A program made the position numbers and the translations under genes. Under the pieces are notes generated by a model, which made no database searches, had not been told where the DNA came from, and worked only from the letters and a program-made list of their open reading frames with translations. Positions 9,023 through 18,091 of a stretch of 64,000 nt of DNA are shown in pieces. Positions within the stretch are counted from its first letter, which is position 1; each line of letters begins with the position of its first letter. The DNA is from Blastococcus sp. CT_GayMR19 (lineage in GTDB: Bacteria > Actinomycetota > Actinomycetes > Mycobacteriales > Geodermatophilaceae): NCBI RefSeq assembly GCF_004570385.1, contig NZ_SPQL01000013.1, forward strand, positions 52,713-116,712. Reading direction: 5' to 3'.

Positions 9023-9193
9023 ATGACGACGAGCCCGTACGCCATCCCGGTCGAGGACCTCGTGGACCGCACGCGGGTGCCCGTCGCCGAACAGGTCGAG
9101 GGGCAGGGTGAGCACCGCGCAGTCCCCGGGAACCCGTACCCGGGCCCGATGTCCTGGGCCGACGGGATGGCCGGCGACGCCGATGGCGACTGA
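9023..9193 (+). CDS. Possible small ORF (56 aa), unrecognised
   Basis: ATG at 9023 opens a 56-residue frame beginning MTTSPYAIPVEDLVDRTRVP and ending GMAGDADGD. It terminates at 9193, eleven bases into the DUF1801 gene whose ATG lies at 9183, an arrangement typical of coupled genes. It matches no family I know; the N-terminal half looks like ordinary protein while the C-terminal half is Gly/Pro-rich. No clear ribosome site precedes it. It could be a truncated gene or a chance frame. Confidence 0.3.
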   Translation: MTTSPYAIPVEDLVDRTRVPVAEQVEGQGEHRAVPGNPYPGPMSWADGMAGDADGD

Positions 9194-9605
9194 CCCGCGG
9201 TCCCCGTCGGAGATCGACCCGGAGCGTGGGTCCGACGACTGGGACGAGCTGATCGGCCGGCTCTCGTCCGAGGTCGCCGCGCTGGTCGCGGCGGCCGACG
9301 AGCTCATCCGGCGCACCGATCCCGCCGTGGTCCGCGTCGTCTGGCCCCATCAGAGGACGGTCGGCTACGGCGTCGGCCCGAAGAAGATGTCGGAGCACTA
9401 CGCCTATCTCGCCGTCCATCCCCGCCACGTCAACCTCGGGTGCAACTACGGGGCCCACCTGGACGACGGTGGCCTGCTCGAGGGCACGGGGCAGAACATG
9501 CGCAAGACGACGGTGCGGACGGCCGACGACCTGGCGGATCCCCGGCTGGTGCCGCTTCTGCACCGGGCCCGGGAGGAGCGCCTGCGGGCGCTCGGACGGA
9601 TCTAA
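9183..9605 (+). CDS. DUF1801 family protein
   Basis: A 140-residue protein of the DUF1801/YdhG-like fold. Diagnostic segments are VVRVVWPHQRTVGYGVGPKKMSEHYAYLAVHPRHVNLGCNYGA and GLLEGTGQNMRKTTVRTADDL. The family is widespread and its biochemical role unsettled. I chose ATG at 9183 (MATDPRSPSE) over an upstream start at 9108 because the extra N-terminal residues are Arg/Pro/Thr-rich shadow sequence. The stop overlaps convergently by four bases with the stop of the small membrane gene on the other strand. Confidence 0.75.
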   Translation: MATDPRSPSEIDPERGSDDWDELIGRLSSEVAALVAAADELIRRTDPAVVRVVWPHQRTVGYGVGPKKMSEHYAYLAVHPRHVNLGCNYGAHLDDGGLLEGTGQNMRKTTVRTADDLADPRLVPLLHRAREERLRALGRI

Positions 9606-9772
9606 CGGCCCGAGGTCAGCCGCGGCTTGTCGCGCTTCGTCAGGCCCAGCGCCGCGGTCGCGGCGAAGAAGAGCAGGCCGACGACGGCCAGCCAGAACAG
9701 GCCCTCCACGACCGCGCCGACGACCGTGATCACGAGCCAGACGACGAGCAGGAAGCCGATGAGGCGCCACAT
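9602..9772 (-). CDS. Small hydrophobic membrane protein (56 aa)
   Basis: ATG at 9772 opens a 56-residue frame, MWRLIGFLLVVWLVITVVGA, followed by a second hydrophobic segment (LFWLAVVGLLFFAATAALGL) and a basic tail KRDKPRLTSGR. The pattern is a two-helix hairpin with its positively charged C-terminus inside the cell, typical of conserved actinobacterial small membrane proteins. GGAGACCCCC lies just upstream as a possible ribosome site. It ends in a 4-bp convergent overlap with the DUF1801 gene. Function is unknown. Confidence 0.7.
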   Translation of the reverse strand: MWRLIGFLLVVWLVITVVGAVVEGLFWLAVVGLLFFAATAALGLTKRDKPRLTSGR

Positions 9773-9864
9773 GGGGGTCTCCGTTCGCCGGGGTGCGGTG
9801 CGGGCTCGAGCCTAGGCCGCATCCCCCGCGCCGCGGGACCGTCGCGGCGCGGCCCGGATTCCGG

Positions 9865-10629
9865 TCAGCCCGCGACCCCGCGGACCGGCTCGCTCACCGG
9901 GCCGCTGGTGTCCAGGCTCATGAACAGCTCGTACCGGTCGGCTCGGTACCAGGAGCGGGCGTGCTCCACGGCGTCCCCCCGGCTGTAGGAGACCCGGTCG
10001 AACCTCAGGACCGGTCCGGACGCAGGGATGCCCAGCAGCCGCCCGATCTCCTCCCCGGCCAGGCCGGCACTCACCGTCTGCTCCGCATGATCGATCGGAC
10101 GCCCGTAGTGCCGGGCGAGGGTGTCGTACAGGGACGCCTGCAGGTCGAGCCGGTCGAGGCCCGGGAGCAACTCGGCGCTGTACCAGGCGTCGTCGACCGA
10201 CATCGGCACCCGATCGGCCAGGCGGAGACGCCGCACGTGGTACGCCGCGCCCTGGGGAGGCAGCCGCAGCCGCTCGACGGTGGGCGCGGGAGGGGTCACC
10301 CGGGCGGCCGTCAGGACGACGGTCGAGGGTTCCATCCCCATCCGGCGCATGTCCTCGTGGAAGGAGGCGATGTGCAGGCTGGAGCGCGCGGGCCTGTGAG
10401 CGACGAAGGTGCCCTTGCCCTGCGTCCGGACCAGGAGGCCGTCGCTGACCAGCTGACCGACCGCCTCGCGCACCGTGATCCGGCTGACGCCGTAGTCGGC
10501 GCAGAGCTGCCGCTCGCTCGGCAGCATGTCGCCCGGCCGCAGGTGGGTCGTCGCCAGCTCCGCCAGGATGGTGCGCAGTTGCTGATGCTTGGGCACCACG
10601 CTGTTCGCCAGGTGCAGCGATTCGGTCAC
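9865..10629 (-). CDS. GntR family regulator with UTRA domain (NagR/DasR-like)
   Basis: A 254-residue regulator of the HutC subfamily. The N-terminal winged helix (LRPGDMLPSERQLCADYGVSRITVREAVGQL...GKGTFVA) binds DNA, and the C-terminal UTRA domain (about 85-240) senses a ligand. In this subfamily NagR and DasR respond to GlcNAc-6-P or GlcN-6-P. Being directly downstream of nagB-nagA-EIIC on the same strand makes control of the nag locus its likely job. GTG at 10629 follows a very strong, repetitive ribosome site (several GGAG units). The inverted repeat at 14334-14351 is the best candidate operator. Confidence 0.88.
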   Translation of the reverse strand: MTESLHLANSVVPKHQQLRTILAELATTHLRPGDMLPSERQLCADYGVSRITVREAVGQLVSDGLLVRTQGKGTFVAHRPARSSLHIASFHEDMRRMGMEPSTVVLTAARVTPPAPTVERLRLPPQGAAYHVRRLRLADRVPMSVDDAWYSAELLPGLDRLDLQASLYDTLARHYGRPIDHAEQTVSAGLAGEEIGRLLGIPASGPVLRFDRVSYSRGDAVEHARSWYRADRYELFMSLDTSGPVSEPVRGVAG

Positions 10630-10715
10630 GGCACACCTCCCTCCCTCCCTCTGCTCGACGCCCCGTCCGGCGCCGTCCCAGGATGACCGGACGCCGGCGG
10701 CTCCGGTCCGAGCCG

Positions 10716-11507
10716 TCAGTACGGCTGGTGCGGCAGCTTGTGCTGCAGCGTGTAGCGGTAGTAGTCCGCGCGCTCCAGCATCGCCGCCGCGGCCTCGTCG
10801 ACGACCACCGTGGCGTGCGGGTGCAGCTGGAGCACCGACGCGGGGCAGCTCGCGGTCAGCGGCCCCTCGACGGCCGCCGCCACGGCTGCCGCCTTGCGCG
10901 CGCCGGTGGCGGTCAGGAGCAGGTGCTGTGCCCGGCTGATGGTGCCCAGGCCCTGGGTGATCACGTGCCGGGGGACGTCCTCGGGCCGCTCGAAGAAGCG
11001 GGCGTTGTCCCGGCGGGTCTGCTCGGTGAGGGTCTTCACGCGGGTGACCGAGGAGAGCGACGAGCCGGGCTCGTTGAAGCCGATGTGGCCGTTGGCTCCG
11101 ATGCCGAGCAGCTGGACGGCGACCGGACCGCCCTGGCGGAGCCGCTCCTCGTACTCACGGGCGGCCACCAGGGGATCGGGGGCGGAGCCGTCGGGAGCGT
11201 CGACGTCGCTGTCGACGAAGTCCACGGAGGAGGTGAGCTCGCGGCGGATCACCGCGCGGTAGCTCTCCGGATGCCCGGGGGGCAGGCCCACGTACTCGTC
11301 GAGCAGGAAGGCCCGCACGCCCGCGAAGGACAACCCCTCCTCGCGGTGCCGGCGGATCAGTTCCCGGTAGGCCAGCACCGGCGAGGAGCCGGTGGCCAGC
11401 CCGAGGGTGGGCCGATGACCCGCCGACCGGCCGGTGACCGTCGCGGCGAGCACGTCGGCGACCACCCGGCCGCAGTCGGCGGGCGTGGGGAGGATCGCGA
11501 CCTCCAT
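10716..11507 (-). CDS. nagB: Glucosamine-6-phosphate deaminase
   Basis: A 263-residue cytosolic enzyme that converts glucosamine-6-phosphate to fructose-6-phosphate and ammonia, the step that feeds amino sugars into glycolysis. Family hallmarks: GLATGSSP (phosphate loop), VRAFLLDEYVGLP with the catalytic Asp/Glu, and GIGANGHIGFNEPGSS with the ring-opening His. The length matches the usual 260-266. ATG at 11507 starts one base after the nagA stop, so the two are co-translated. A longer upstream frame would overlap nagA and is rejected. Confidence 0.95.
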   Translation of the reverse strand: MEVAILPTPADCGRVVADVLAATVTGRSAGHRPTLGLATGSSPVLAYRELIRRHREEGLSFAGVRAFLLDEYVGLPPGHPESYRAVIRRELTSSVDFVDSDVDAPDGSAPDPLVAAREYEERLRQGGPVAVQLLGIGANGHIGFNEPGSSLSSVTRVKTLTEQTRRDNARFFERPEDVPRHVITQGLGTISRAQHLLLTATGARKAAAVAAAVEGPLTASCPASVLQLHPHATVVVDEAAAAMLERADYYRYTLQHKLPHQPY

Positions 11508-11508
11508 G

Positions 11509-12741
11509 TCAGTGGACCTCCGTGGCAGGAACGCTTGGATCGGCGGGCAGGGGAGCGACCCGGCGACCGGCACGCAGCACCGCGTGCGGCAGCAGGTCGG
11601 AGTCGGTGATCAGGAGGTCGGCCCGTCGACCGGGGACGACGTCGCCGGCCTCGGCCTCCAGGCCCAGCAGCCGGGCCGGCGTGGCGGTGGCAGACGTGAC
11701 CGCGTCCGGAAGCGGGATCCCGGCGTCCCGCACCGCCCGGCGGACCACGTCGAGCAGCCGGGCCGTTCCCCCGGCGATCGCCCCGATCGTGCCGGCGTCG
11801 GCGGCGAGTCGTGCGGTGCCGCCGACGACGTCGACCGTCATCGGACCCAGTGGGTAGCGGCCGTCGGGCATGCCGGCCGCGGCCATCGCGTCGGTGGTCA
11901 GCGCGATCTGATCGGCGCCGACCAGGTCGAAGACCGTCGCGACGGTCTCGTCGGCGAGGTGCACGCCGTCGCCCACCAGCTCCACCACCATCGAGCCCCG
12001 GGCCGCGGCGGCCAGACACGCAGCCACCGGACCGGGGGAGCGGGAGTGCAGCGGGGGCATGCCGTTGAACAGGTGCGTGGCCCCGAGCCGGCCCCCGCCG
12101 ACGGCCCTGATCGCCGCGCGGGTCTCGCCCGCCGACGCGTCCGTGTGGCCGAAGCTCGGCGTGGCGCCGGCAGCCGCCAGCACGTCGAGCAGCTCGGTCA
12201 GCCGCGGGGTCTCGGGCGCGAGGGTCATCGAGCGGATCGTGCCCCGGCCGGCGTCGATCAGCCTGCGCAGGAGCTCCGGGTCCCCGGGCACGATCGACCG
12301 GGGGTCCTGGGCACCGCACCGCGCCGCCGAGAGGAACGGCCCCTCGAGGTGGATGCCGGCGAGATGCCCGGACGCGACGAGCGGCAGCAGCGCGGTGATC
12401 CGGTGCTCCAGCTGAGCCGCGGGCGCGGAGACGAGGCTGCCGAGCAGGGTCGTCGTGCCGGCTCGCAGGTGGTGCTCGCACGCGGCCGTCATCCCGGGGG
12501 CATCGGCCTCGGGGAAGCCGTACCCCGCGCCACCGTGGCAGTGCACGTCGACGAGCCCGGGAAGGATCAGGCGCCCGGGTGCGGGGCCGGGCAGGTCGTC
12601 GGCGCCACCGGGCCAGGAGGAAGTCGGTCCGACCCACGCGATCCGCCCGTCCTCGACGAGCACGAGGGCGTCGTCCAGCCGGCGGCCCGACCTGACCAGG
12701 TCACCCCGGAACAACTCGCGCCCCGCTGGTCCGGAAGTCAC
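11509..12741 (-). CDS. nagA: N-acetylglucosamine-6-phosphate deacetylase
   Basis: A 410-residue amidohydrolase that removes acetate from GlcNAc-6-phosphate, producing the nagB substrate. Metal-site motifs are visible: PGLVDVHCHGGAGYGF, GIHLEGPFL, SFGHTDAS, GATHLFNGMPPLHSR and LTTDAMAAAGMPDGRYPLG, with the catalytic Asp in TDAM. The reading frame extends to 13053, but GTG at 12741 has AGGAG seven bases upstream and fits the family start. It lies between EIIC and nagB on one strand, consistent with uptake, deacetylation and deamination in sequence. Confidence 0.94.
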   Translation of the reverse strand: MTSGPAGRELFRGDLVRSGRRLDDALVLVEDGRIAWVGPTSSWPGGADDLPGPAPGRLILPGLVDVHCHGGAGYGFPEADAPGMTAACEHHLRAGTTTLLGSLVSAPAAQLEHRITALLPLVASGHLAGIHLEGPFLSAARCGAQDPRSIVPGDPELLRRLIDAGRGTIRSMTLAPETPRLTELLDVLAAAGATPSFGHTDASAGETRAAIRAVGGGRLGATHLFNGMPPLHSRSPGPVAACLAAAARGSMVVELVGDGVHLADETVATVFDLVGADQIALTTDAMAAAGMPDGRYPLGPMTVDVVGGTARLAADAGTIGAIAGGTARLLDVVRRAVRDAGIPLPDAVTSATATPARLLGLEAEAGDVVPGRRADLLITDSDLLPHAVLRAGRRVAPLPADPSVPATEVH

Positions 12742-12786
12742 GCGGGCACTCCTGAAGGTCGTCGGTCGGGAGAAGGGGTGGCGATC

Positions 12787-12817
12787 GCGGGACCGGCGGG
12801 CGGGCCGCCGGTCCCGC
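12787..12817 (-). terminator. Intercistronic hairpin between EIIC and nagA
   Basis: A perfect 13-bp stem (GCGGGACCGGCGG with its complement CCGCCGGTCCCGC) around a 5-base loop, just after the EIIC stop and upstream of nagA. Without a T-tract it may act as a partial terminator or as an mRNA-stabilising end that sets EIIC:NagA ratios. Confidence 0.6.
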
Positions 12818-12827
12818 GTCGCGGGGA

Positions 12828-14156
<1,329 letters not shown>

Positions 14157-14333
14157 GGGCGGGACCTGCCTCGTCGGATCTAGGGGGCTGGGCTCAGGGA
14201 TCTGGGGTGTCGAGATCTGGGCGACTGGAGCGGGTGGGGCGACCGGCCTGACTCCGGTGCGCGGCGGCGGTTCCGAGTCGCGAGCCGTTGTCCCACGCCG
14301 CCGTGCACCGGTAGGGTCCTGTCATGACCAGTG

Positions 14334-14351
14334 GTGAGACTTTGGTCTCAC
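14334..14351. promoter_or_regulatory. Candidate GntR/UTRA operator in divergent EIIC-EIIB promoter region
   Basis: GTGAGAC-TTTG-GTCTCAC is a perfect 7-bp inverted repeat with a 4-base spacer, between the divergent EIIC and EIIB genes. It shares the TGGTCT half of the published DasR/NagR site (core TGGTCTAGACCA) but is not that consensus. The position and the nearby UTRA regulator suggest it controls both transcripts. Confidence 0.5.
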
Positions 14352-14444
14352 TAAGGTGGCAAAGTCAACACATCCGGAGCGCCTCGTGACATCGGCGTGA
14401 CCGACCGCGGGGCCGGCCCGACCGGCCGCAGGAGAGGGAGATCC

Positions 14445-14675
14445 ATGTCCAAGGCGAGCGACATCGTGGCCGGCCTGGGTGGCGCGGACAACATCGTCGA
14501 GGTGGAGGGCTGCATCACGCGTCTCCGCACCGAGGTCAAGGACCCGGCCAAGGTGGACGAGGCGGCTCTGAAGCGCCTGGGCGCCCACGGTGTGATCGTC
14601 GCCGGGGCGATCGTGCAGGTCGTCGTCGGACCGGAGGCCGACTCGCTGGCGGACGACGTCCAGGACCTTCTGTGA
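14445..14675 (+). CDS. PTS glucose/GlcNAc EIIB subunit
   Basis: A 76-residue stand-alone EIIB domain. The phospho-acceptor cysteine sits in VEGCITRLRTEVKD (Cys near 24), the signature of the glucose-family EIIB, and the fold continues through GAHGVIVAGAIVQVVVGP. It receives phosphate from EIIA and passes it to the sugar bound in EIIC. ATG at 14445 follows a strong AGGAGAGGGAG ribosome site; the longer frame from 14397 is rejected. Its stop overlaps the EIIA start (GTGA). A separate small EIIB is common in actinobacteria. Confidence 0.93.
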   Translation: MSKASDIVAGLGGADNIVEVEGCITRLRTEVKDPAKVDEAALKRLGAHGVIVAGAIVQVVVGPEADSLADDVQDLL

Positions 14676-15145
14676 CGGTGGTGGACGCGCCCCTCGCGGG
14701 GCAGGTGCTCGCGCTGGCCGACGTGCCGGACCCCGTCTTCGCCGGCCTGATCGTCGGAGCCGGGCTGGCGCTCGAGCCGGAGGACGGCGCCACCGAGGTG
14801 CTGGTCGTCTCACCCGTCGCGGGCCGCGTCATGAAGGTGCACCCGCACGCTTTCGTCCTCCTCGACGAGTCCGGCGCGGGGGTCCTGGTGCACCTCGGCA
14901 TCGACACCGTCAAGCTCGAGGGCGAGGGGTTCACCGTGCACGTCGCCGACGGGGACGAGGTCGAGCGGGGCGCGCGGATGATCACGTGGGATCCCACGGC
15001 CGTGCGTCGGGCCGGCTACTCGGCGGTGTGCCCGGTGGTCGTGATGCAGTCGAAGCCGGACGACGTCGAGCCCGCGGTCGCGGTCGGCAGCCCGGTCGTC
15101 GTCGGGGCGCCGCTGTTCACCTGGTCGCCGGCGCCCGGTTCGTGA
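14672..15145 (+). CDS. PTS glucose-family EIIA subunit
   Basis: A 157-residue EIIA(Glc)-type protein. The two active-site histidines lie in MKVHPHAFVLL and VLVHLGIDTVKL, the second being the phospho-acceptor. The opening LAGQVLALADVPDPVFA is typical of the family. It takes phosphate from HPr and hands it to EIIB. The start overlaps the EIIB stop by four bases, and its own stop overlaps the HAD gene start, so the three are one translation unit. HPr and enzyme I are not in this window. Confidence 0.94.
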   Translation: MTVVDAPLAGQVLALADVPDPVFAGLIVGAGLALEPEDGATEVLVVSPVAGRVMKVHPHAFVLLDESGAGVLVHLGIDTVKLEGEGFTVHVADGDEVERGARMITWDPTAVRRAGYSAVCPVVVMQSKPDDVEPAVAVGSPVVVGAPLFTWSPAPGS

Positions 15146-15840
15146 CCGGGTCGTCCGGCCGCCCCGCCGGGCTCCTTCTCGATCTGGACGGCACGCTCGT
15201 GCTCAGCGAGCCGGTGCACCGGCTCACCTGGCGGCACTTCTTCGACGTCTGGGGCGCCGAGGTCGACGACTCCGAGTACGAGCGGACGTTCATGGGCCGA
15301 CGGGCCCGGGACGTGCTGGCCGCGGTGTCCGGGCCGTGGACCGGACGGAACCTGGGCGCGATCCAGGCGGAGATGCTGGCCCACGCGCAGACGCTGGGGC
15401 ACGCGGTCGAGACCGTGCCCGGGGCGGCCGCGCTCATCCGGCAGGTGACCGACGCCGGCGTGCCGCTCGCCGTCGTGACCAGTGCCGGTCCCGCGTGGGC
15501 CGACGAGGTGCTCGGGCCGGTCCTCGGCGTGCGGGACAGGGTGTCGGTGCTCGTCACGGGTGAGGACGTCGTCATGGGGAAGCCCTCGCCGGAGGGTTAC
15601 CTGCGCGCCTGCGAAGGCCTCGGTGCCGACCCGGCGGGCTGTGCCGGCGTGGAGGACTCCGCGTCCGGGATCCGCGCGCTGCTGGCGGCGGGGATCGGCG
15701 ACGTCGTCGGGATCACCACCACGTCCTCGGCGGCCGACCTGCTGGCTGCCGGGGCGCACCGCACCGTGGCCGATCTCGGGGACCCCTGGCTCGTGCGGCT
15801 CGCCGCCGGCCGGACCGAAGGCCCCGCCGTCCCTCGCTGA
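15142..15840 (+). CDS. HAD superfamily sugar-phosphate phosphatase-like hydrolase
   Basis: A 232-residue HAD subfamily IA protein with all four motifs: LLLDLDGTLV (nucleophile Asp), VVTSAG (motif II), MGKPSPEGY (Lys, motif III) and VEDSASGIRA (acidic motif IV). An alpha-helical cap lies between the first two. Relatives include beta-phosphoglucomutase-like and sugar phosphatase enzymes. The GTG start overlaps the EIIA stop, so it is expressed with the PTS. A plausible job is dephosphorylating excess sugar phosphate made by the PTS, but that is inference; the N-terminal extension of the longer frame is shadow sequence. Confidence 0.85.
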   Translation: MTGSSGRPAGLLLDLDGTLVLSEPVHRLTWRHFFDVWGAEVDDSEYERTFMGRRARDVLAAVSGPWTGRNLGAIQAEMLAHAQTLGHAVETVPGAAALIRQVTDAGVPLAVVTSAGPAWADEVLGPVLGVRDRVSVLVTGEDVVMGKPSPEGYLRACEGLGADPAGCAGVEDSASGIRALLAAGIGDVVGITTTSSAADLLAAGAHRTVADLGDPWLVRLAAGRTEGPAVPR

Positions 15841-15869
15841 CCTGCGGGGCGGCTGCGAGGATCGCGGTC

Positions 15870-16901
15870 ATGGCCTACACCGCAGCCGACGACCGCTACG
15901 ACTCGATGACCTACCGGCGGACCGGCCGCAGCGGTCTGGACCTCCCGGCGATCAGCCTGGGGCTGTGGCACAACTTCGGCGACGACGTCCCCTTCGACCG
16001 GCAGCGGGCGATCCTGCGGCGGGCCTTCGACCTCGGTGTCACCCACTTCGACCTGGCCAACAACTACGGCCCGCCGTACGGCTCCGCGGAGACCAACTTC
16101 GGCCGGCACCTCGCCGACGACTTCGCCCCGTACCGCGACGAGCTGGTCATCTCCACGAAGGCCGGCTACGACATGTGGCCCGGTCCCTACGGGCAGGGCG
16201 GCGGCGGCCGGAAGTACGTGCTGTCCAGCCTCGACCAGTCACTCGCGCGGATGGGCCTGGACTACGTCGACATCTTCTACTCCCACCGGCCGGACCCGAC
16301 GACGCCGCTCGAGGAGACGATGGGCGCTCTGCACACCGCCGTCCGGAGCGGCAAGGCCCTGTACGCCGGCATCAGCTCCTACTCGCCGGCCGACACGGCC
16401 AAGGCCGCGGCGATCCTCGCCGACCTCGGGACGCCGCTGCTCATCCACCAGCCCTCGTACTCGATGCTCAATCGCTGGATCGAGACCGAGGGCCTGCTCG
16501 ACGTCCTCGAGGACGCCGGCGCCGGCTGCATCGCCTTCTCGCCGCTGGCCCAGGGCATGCTCACCGGCAAGTACCTGGACGGCATCCCGGAGGGCTCCCG
16601 CGCCAGTCAGGACAAGTCGCTGTCCACCGACCTGCTCACCGAGGCTGCGCTGACCCGCATCCGCGCGCTGAACGACATCGCGCAGCGGCGCGGCCAGAGC
16701 CTGGCGCAGCTGGCGCTGGCCTGGGCGCTGCGGGATCCCCGCGTGACCACCGTCCTCATCGGCGCGAGCAGCGTGAGCCAGCTCGAGCAGAACATCGGCG
16801 CGCTCGGCAACCTCGGCTTCGCCGACGACGAGCTGCGGGCCATCGACGAGCACGCCGTCGACGCCGGAATCGACCTCTGGGAAGGCCCCCGCACCGCCTG
16901 A
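15870..16901 (+). CDS. Aldo/keto reductase, L-glyceraldehyde-3-phosphate reductase (YghZ/Mgr) family
   Basis: A 343-residue TIM-barrel NADPH-dependent reductase. It has the YghZ-type opening (YRRTGRSGLDLPAISLGLWHNFGDD), the catalytic tetrad elements FDLANNYGPPYG (Asp/Tyr), STKAGYDMWPGPYG (Lys) and FYSHRPDP (His), and the cofactor segment VLIGASSVSQLEQNIGAL. Family members reduce L-glyceraldehyde 3-phosphate and methylglyoxal, a detoxification role. It follows the HAD gene by 29 bp and could be read with it. Its stop is 13 bp from the convergent cobU stop. Confidence 0.9.
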   Translation: MAYTAADDRYDSMTYRRTGRSGLDLPAISLGLWHNFGDDVPFDRQRAILRRAFDLGVTHFDLANNYGPPYGSAETNFGRHLADDFAPYRDELVISTKAGYDMWPGPYGQGGGGRKYVLSSLDQSLARMGLDYVDIFYSHRPDPTTPLEETMGALHTAVRSGKALYAGISSYSPADTAKAAAILADLGTPLLIHQPSYSMLNRWIETEGLLDVLEDAGAGCIAFSPLAQGMLTGKYLDGIPEGSRASQDKSLSTDLLTEAALTRIRALNDIAQRRGQSLAQLALAWALRDPRVTTVLIGASSVSQLEQNIGALGNLGFADDELRAIDEHAVDAGIDLWEGPRTA

Positions 16902-16914
16902 GCCGGCGCCCTCG

Positions 16915-17466
16915 TCAGCGCAGCCGCTGGGGCAGGCCGGCGGTGACGAGCCAGACCCGCCGGGACGTCGCCGCGACGCGGGTGTTCAGCACGCCGAGCT
17001 CGTCCCGGAACCGCCGGCCGGACGGCGTCGCGGGCACGACGCCGGAGCCGACCTCGTTGCTCACCGCGACTACGCGGCGGCGGGTACCCCGCCAGGCGTC
17101 GACGAGTCCGTCGATCTCGGCGGCCAGCCGGGCGTCGGCGTCCGGCGCCTCCGACCAGATTCCGCAGTCGTCCATGACGCGGGCCAGCCACGTGGTCAGG
17201 CAGTCGACGAGGACCGGGGGCCCGGGCCGGCCGAGGACGGCGGCCAGGTCGACGGTCTCGAGGGTCCGCCAGGACGCCGGCCGGCGGGCGCGGTGCAGGG
17301 TCACCCGGCCGGTCCACTCGGGGTCGCTCCCGTCGGGCACCAGCCCGCAGGCGACGTAGTCCACCGCCCGATCCCGGGCGAGCAGCTGCTCGGCGAACGA
17401 GGACTTGCCCGAGCGCGCGCCGCCCAGCACGAGCGTCCGCCGCGGTCTGCGGAAGGTCCCGATCAC
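16915..17466 (-). CDS. cobU: Adenosylcobinamide kinase/adenosylcobinamide-phosphate guanylyltransferase
   Basis: A 183-residue CobU/CobP protein that phosphorylates adenosylcobinamide and then attaches GMP, preparing it for lower-ligand addition. The P-loop LVLGGARSGKSSFAE is near the N-terminus; the segments VDCLTTWLARVM, VVAVSNEVGSGVVP and the C-terminal FRDELGVLNTRVA complete the family pattern. The usual guanylylated His lies in the HRARRPASW segment. I chose GTG at 17466 since the P-loop then begins near residue 14, as expected. It is divergent from the phosphatase-cobS-cobT set. Confidence 0.92.
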   Translation of the reverse strand: MIGTFRRPRRTLVLGGARSGKSSFAEQLLARDRAVDYVACGLVPDGSDPEWTGRVTLHRARRPASWRTLETVDLAAVLGRPGPPVLVDCLTTWLARVMDDCGIWSEAPDADARLAAEIDGLVDAWRGTRRRVVAVSNEVGSGVVPATPSGRRFRDELGVLNTRVAATSRRVWLVTAGLPQRLR

Positions 17467-17539
17467 GCGGCCAGCATGGCCGTCGCCGCTCACGTGTCCG
17501 GCGGGCGGGTGGGGCCGGCCGCCTACGCTGCCTCCCACC

Positions 17540-18091
17540 ATGGCCCGATCGCTCACCCTGCTGCTCGTCCGGCACGGCCAGAGCGAGTGGAACGCCCGGG
17601 GGCTGATGCAGGGGCAGACGGACGGCATCCCGCTCACCGCGCTCGGCCACGCCCAGGCGGCCGCGGGTGCGGCGGAGCTCGCCGCCCTCGGTCCCGGCGC
17701 GCTGGTCTCCAGCGACCTGCTGCGCGCCCGGCAGACCGCCGAGCACTGCGCGCGGGCCACCGGCCTCCCGGTCGCGGTGACCCCCGCGCTGCGGGAGCAG
17801 GGCTACGGCGTCCTCGAGGGGCGCCCGTCCCGGGAGCTGTGGGACGTCGTCGACTGGACCGATCCGCACTGGGCCGCCGAGGGCGGGGAGAGCCTGGCCC
17901 GGCTGCACGCGCGGGTGGCGGCGTACCTGGCGCGGCTGCTGGCCGAGCCGCCGGCCGACGTCGTCGGGCTCGTCACCCACGGCGACACGATCCGGGCGGT
18001 CCAGGCCGTCGCCGCCGGGCTCGGCCCCGCCGACCTGCCCGCGGTGACCCCGCACAACGGCTCGGTGACCCGCCTGGAGCTCTCCCGGTGA
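17540..18091 (+). CDS. Histidine phosphatase family protein, probable alpha-ribazole-5'-phosphate phosphatase (CobC-like)
   Basis: A 183-residue phosphoglycerate-mutase-type phosphatase. The catalytic His is in LLLVRHGQSEWN, with the supporting Arg in SSDLLRARQTAEH and the second His in VTHGDTIRAV. Enzymes of this fold include CobC, which removes the phosphate from alpha-ribazole phosphate or from cobalamin phosphate. The four-base GTGA overlap with cobS and the cobU gene next door make the CobC role likely. By sequence alone it could be another small-molecule phosphatase. Confidence 0.85.
   Translation: MARSLTLLLVRHGQSEWNARGLMQGQTDGIPLTALGHAQAAAGAAELAALGPGALVSSDLLRARQTAEHCARATGLPVAVTPALREQGYGVLEGRPSRELWDVVDWTDPHWAAEGGESLARLHARVAAYLARLLAEPPADVVGLVTHGDTIRAVQAVAAGLGPADLPAVTPHNGSVTRLELSR

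Noticed and set aside
14170..14225. Three near-repeats of GATCTGGG upstream of EIIC
   Set aside because: Spacing is irregular and the copies are short; not convincing as operators.
17467..17539. Cobalamin riboswitch ahead of the cob genes
   Set aside because: The divergent gap is only 73 bp and lacks a B12-box-like element.
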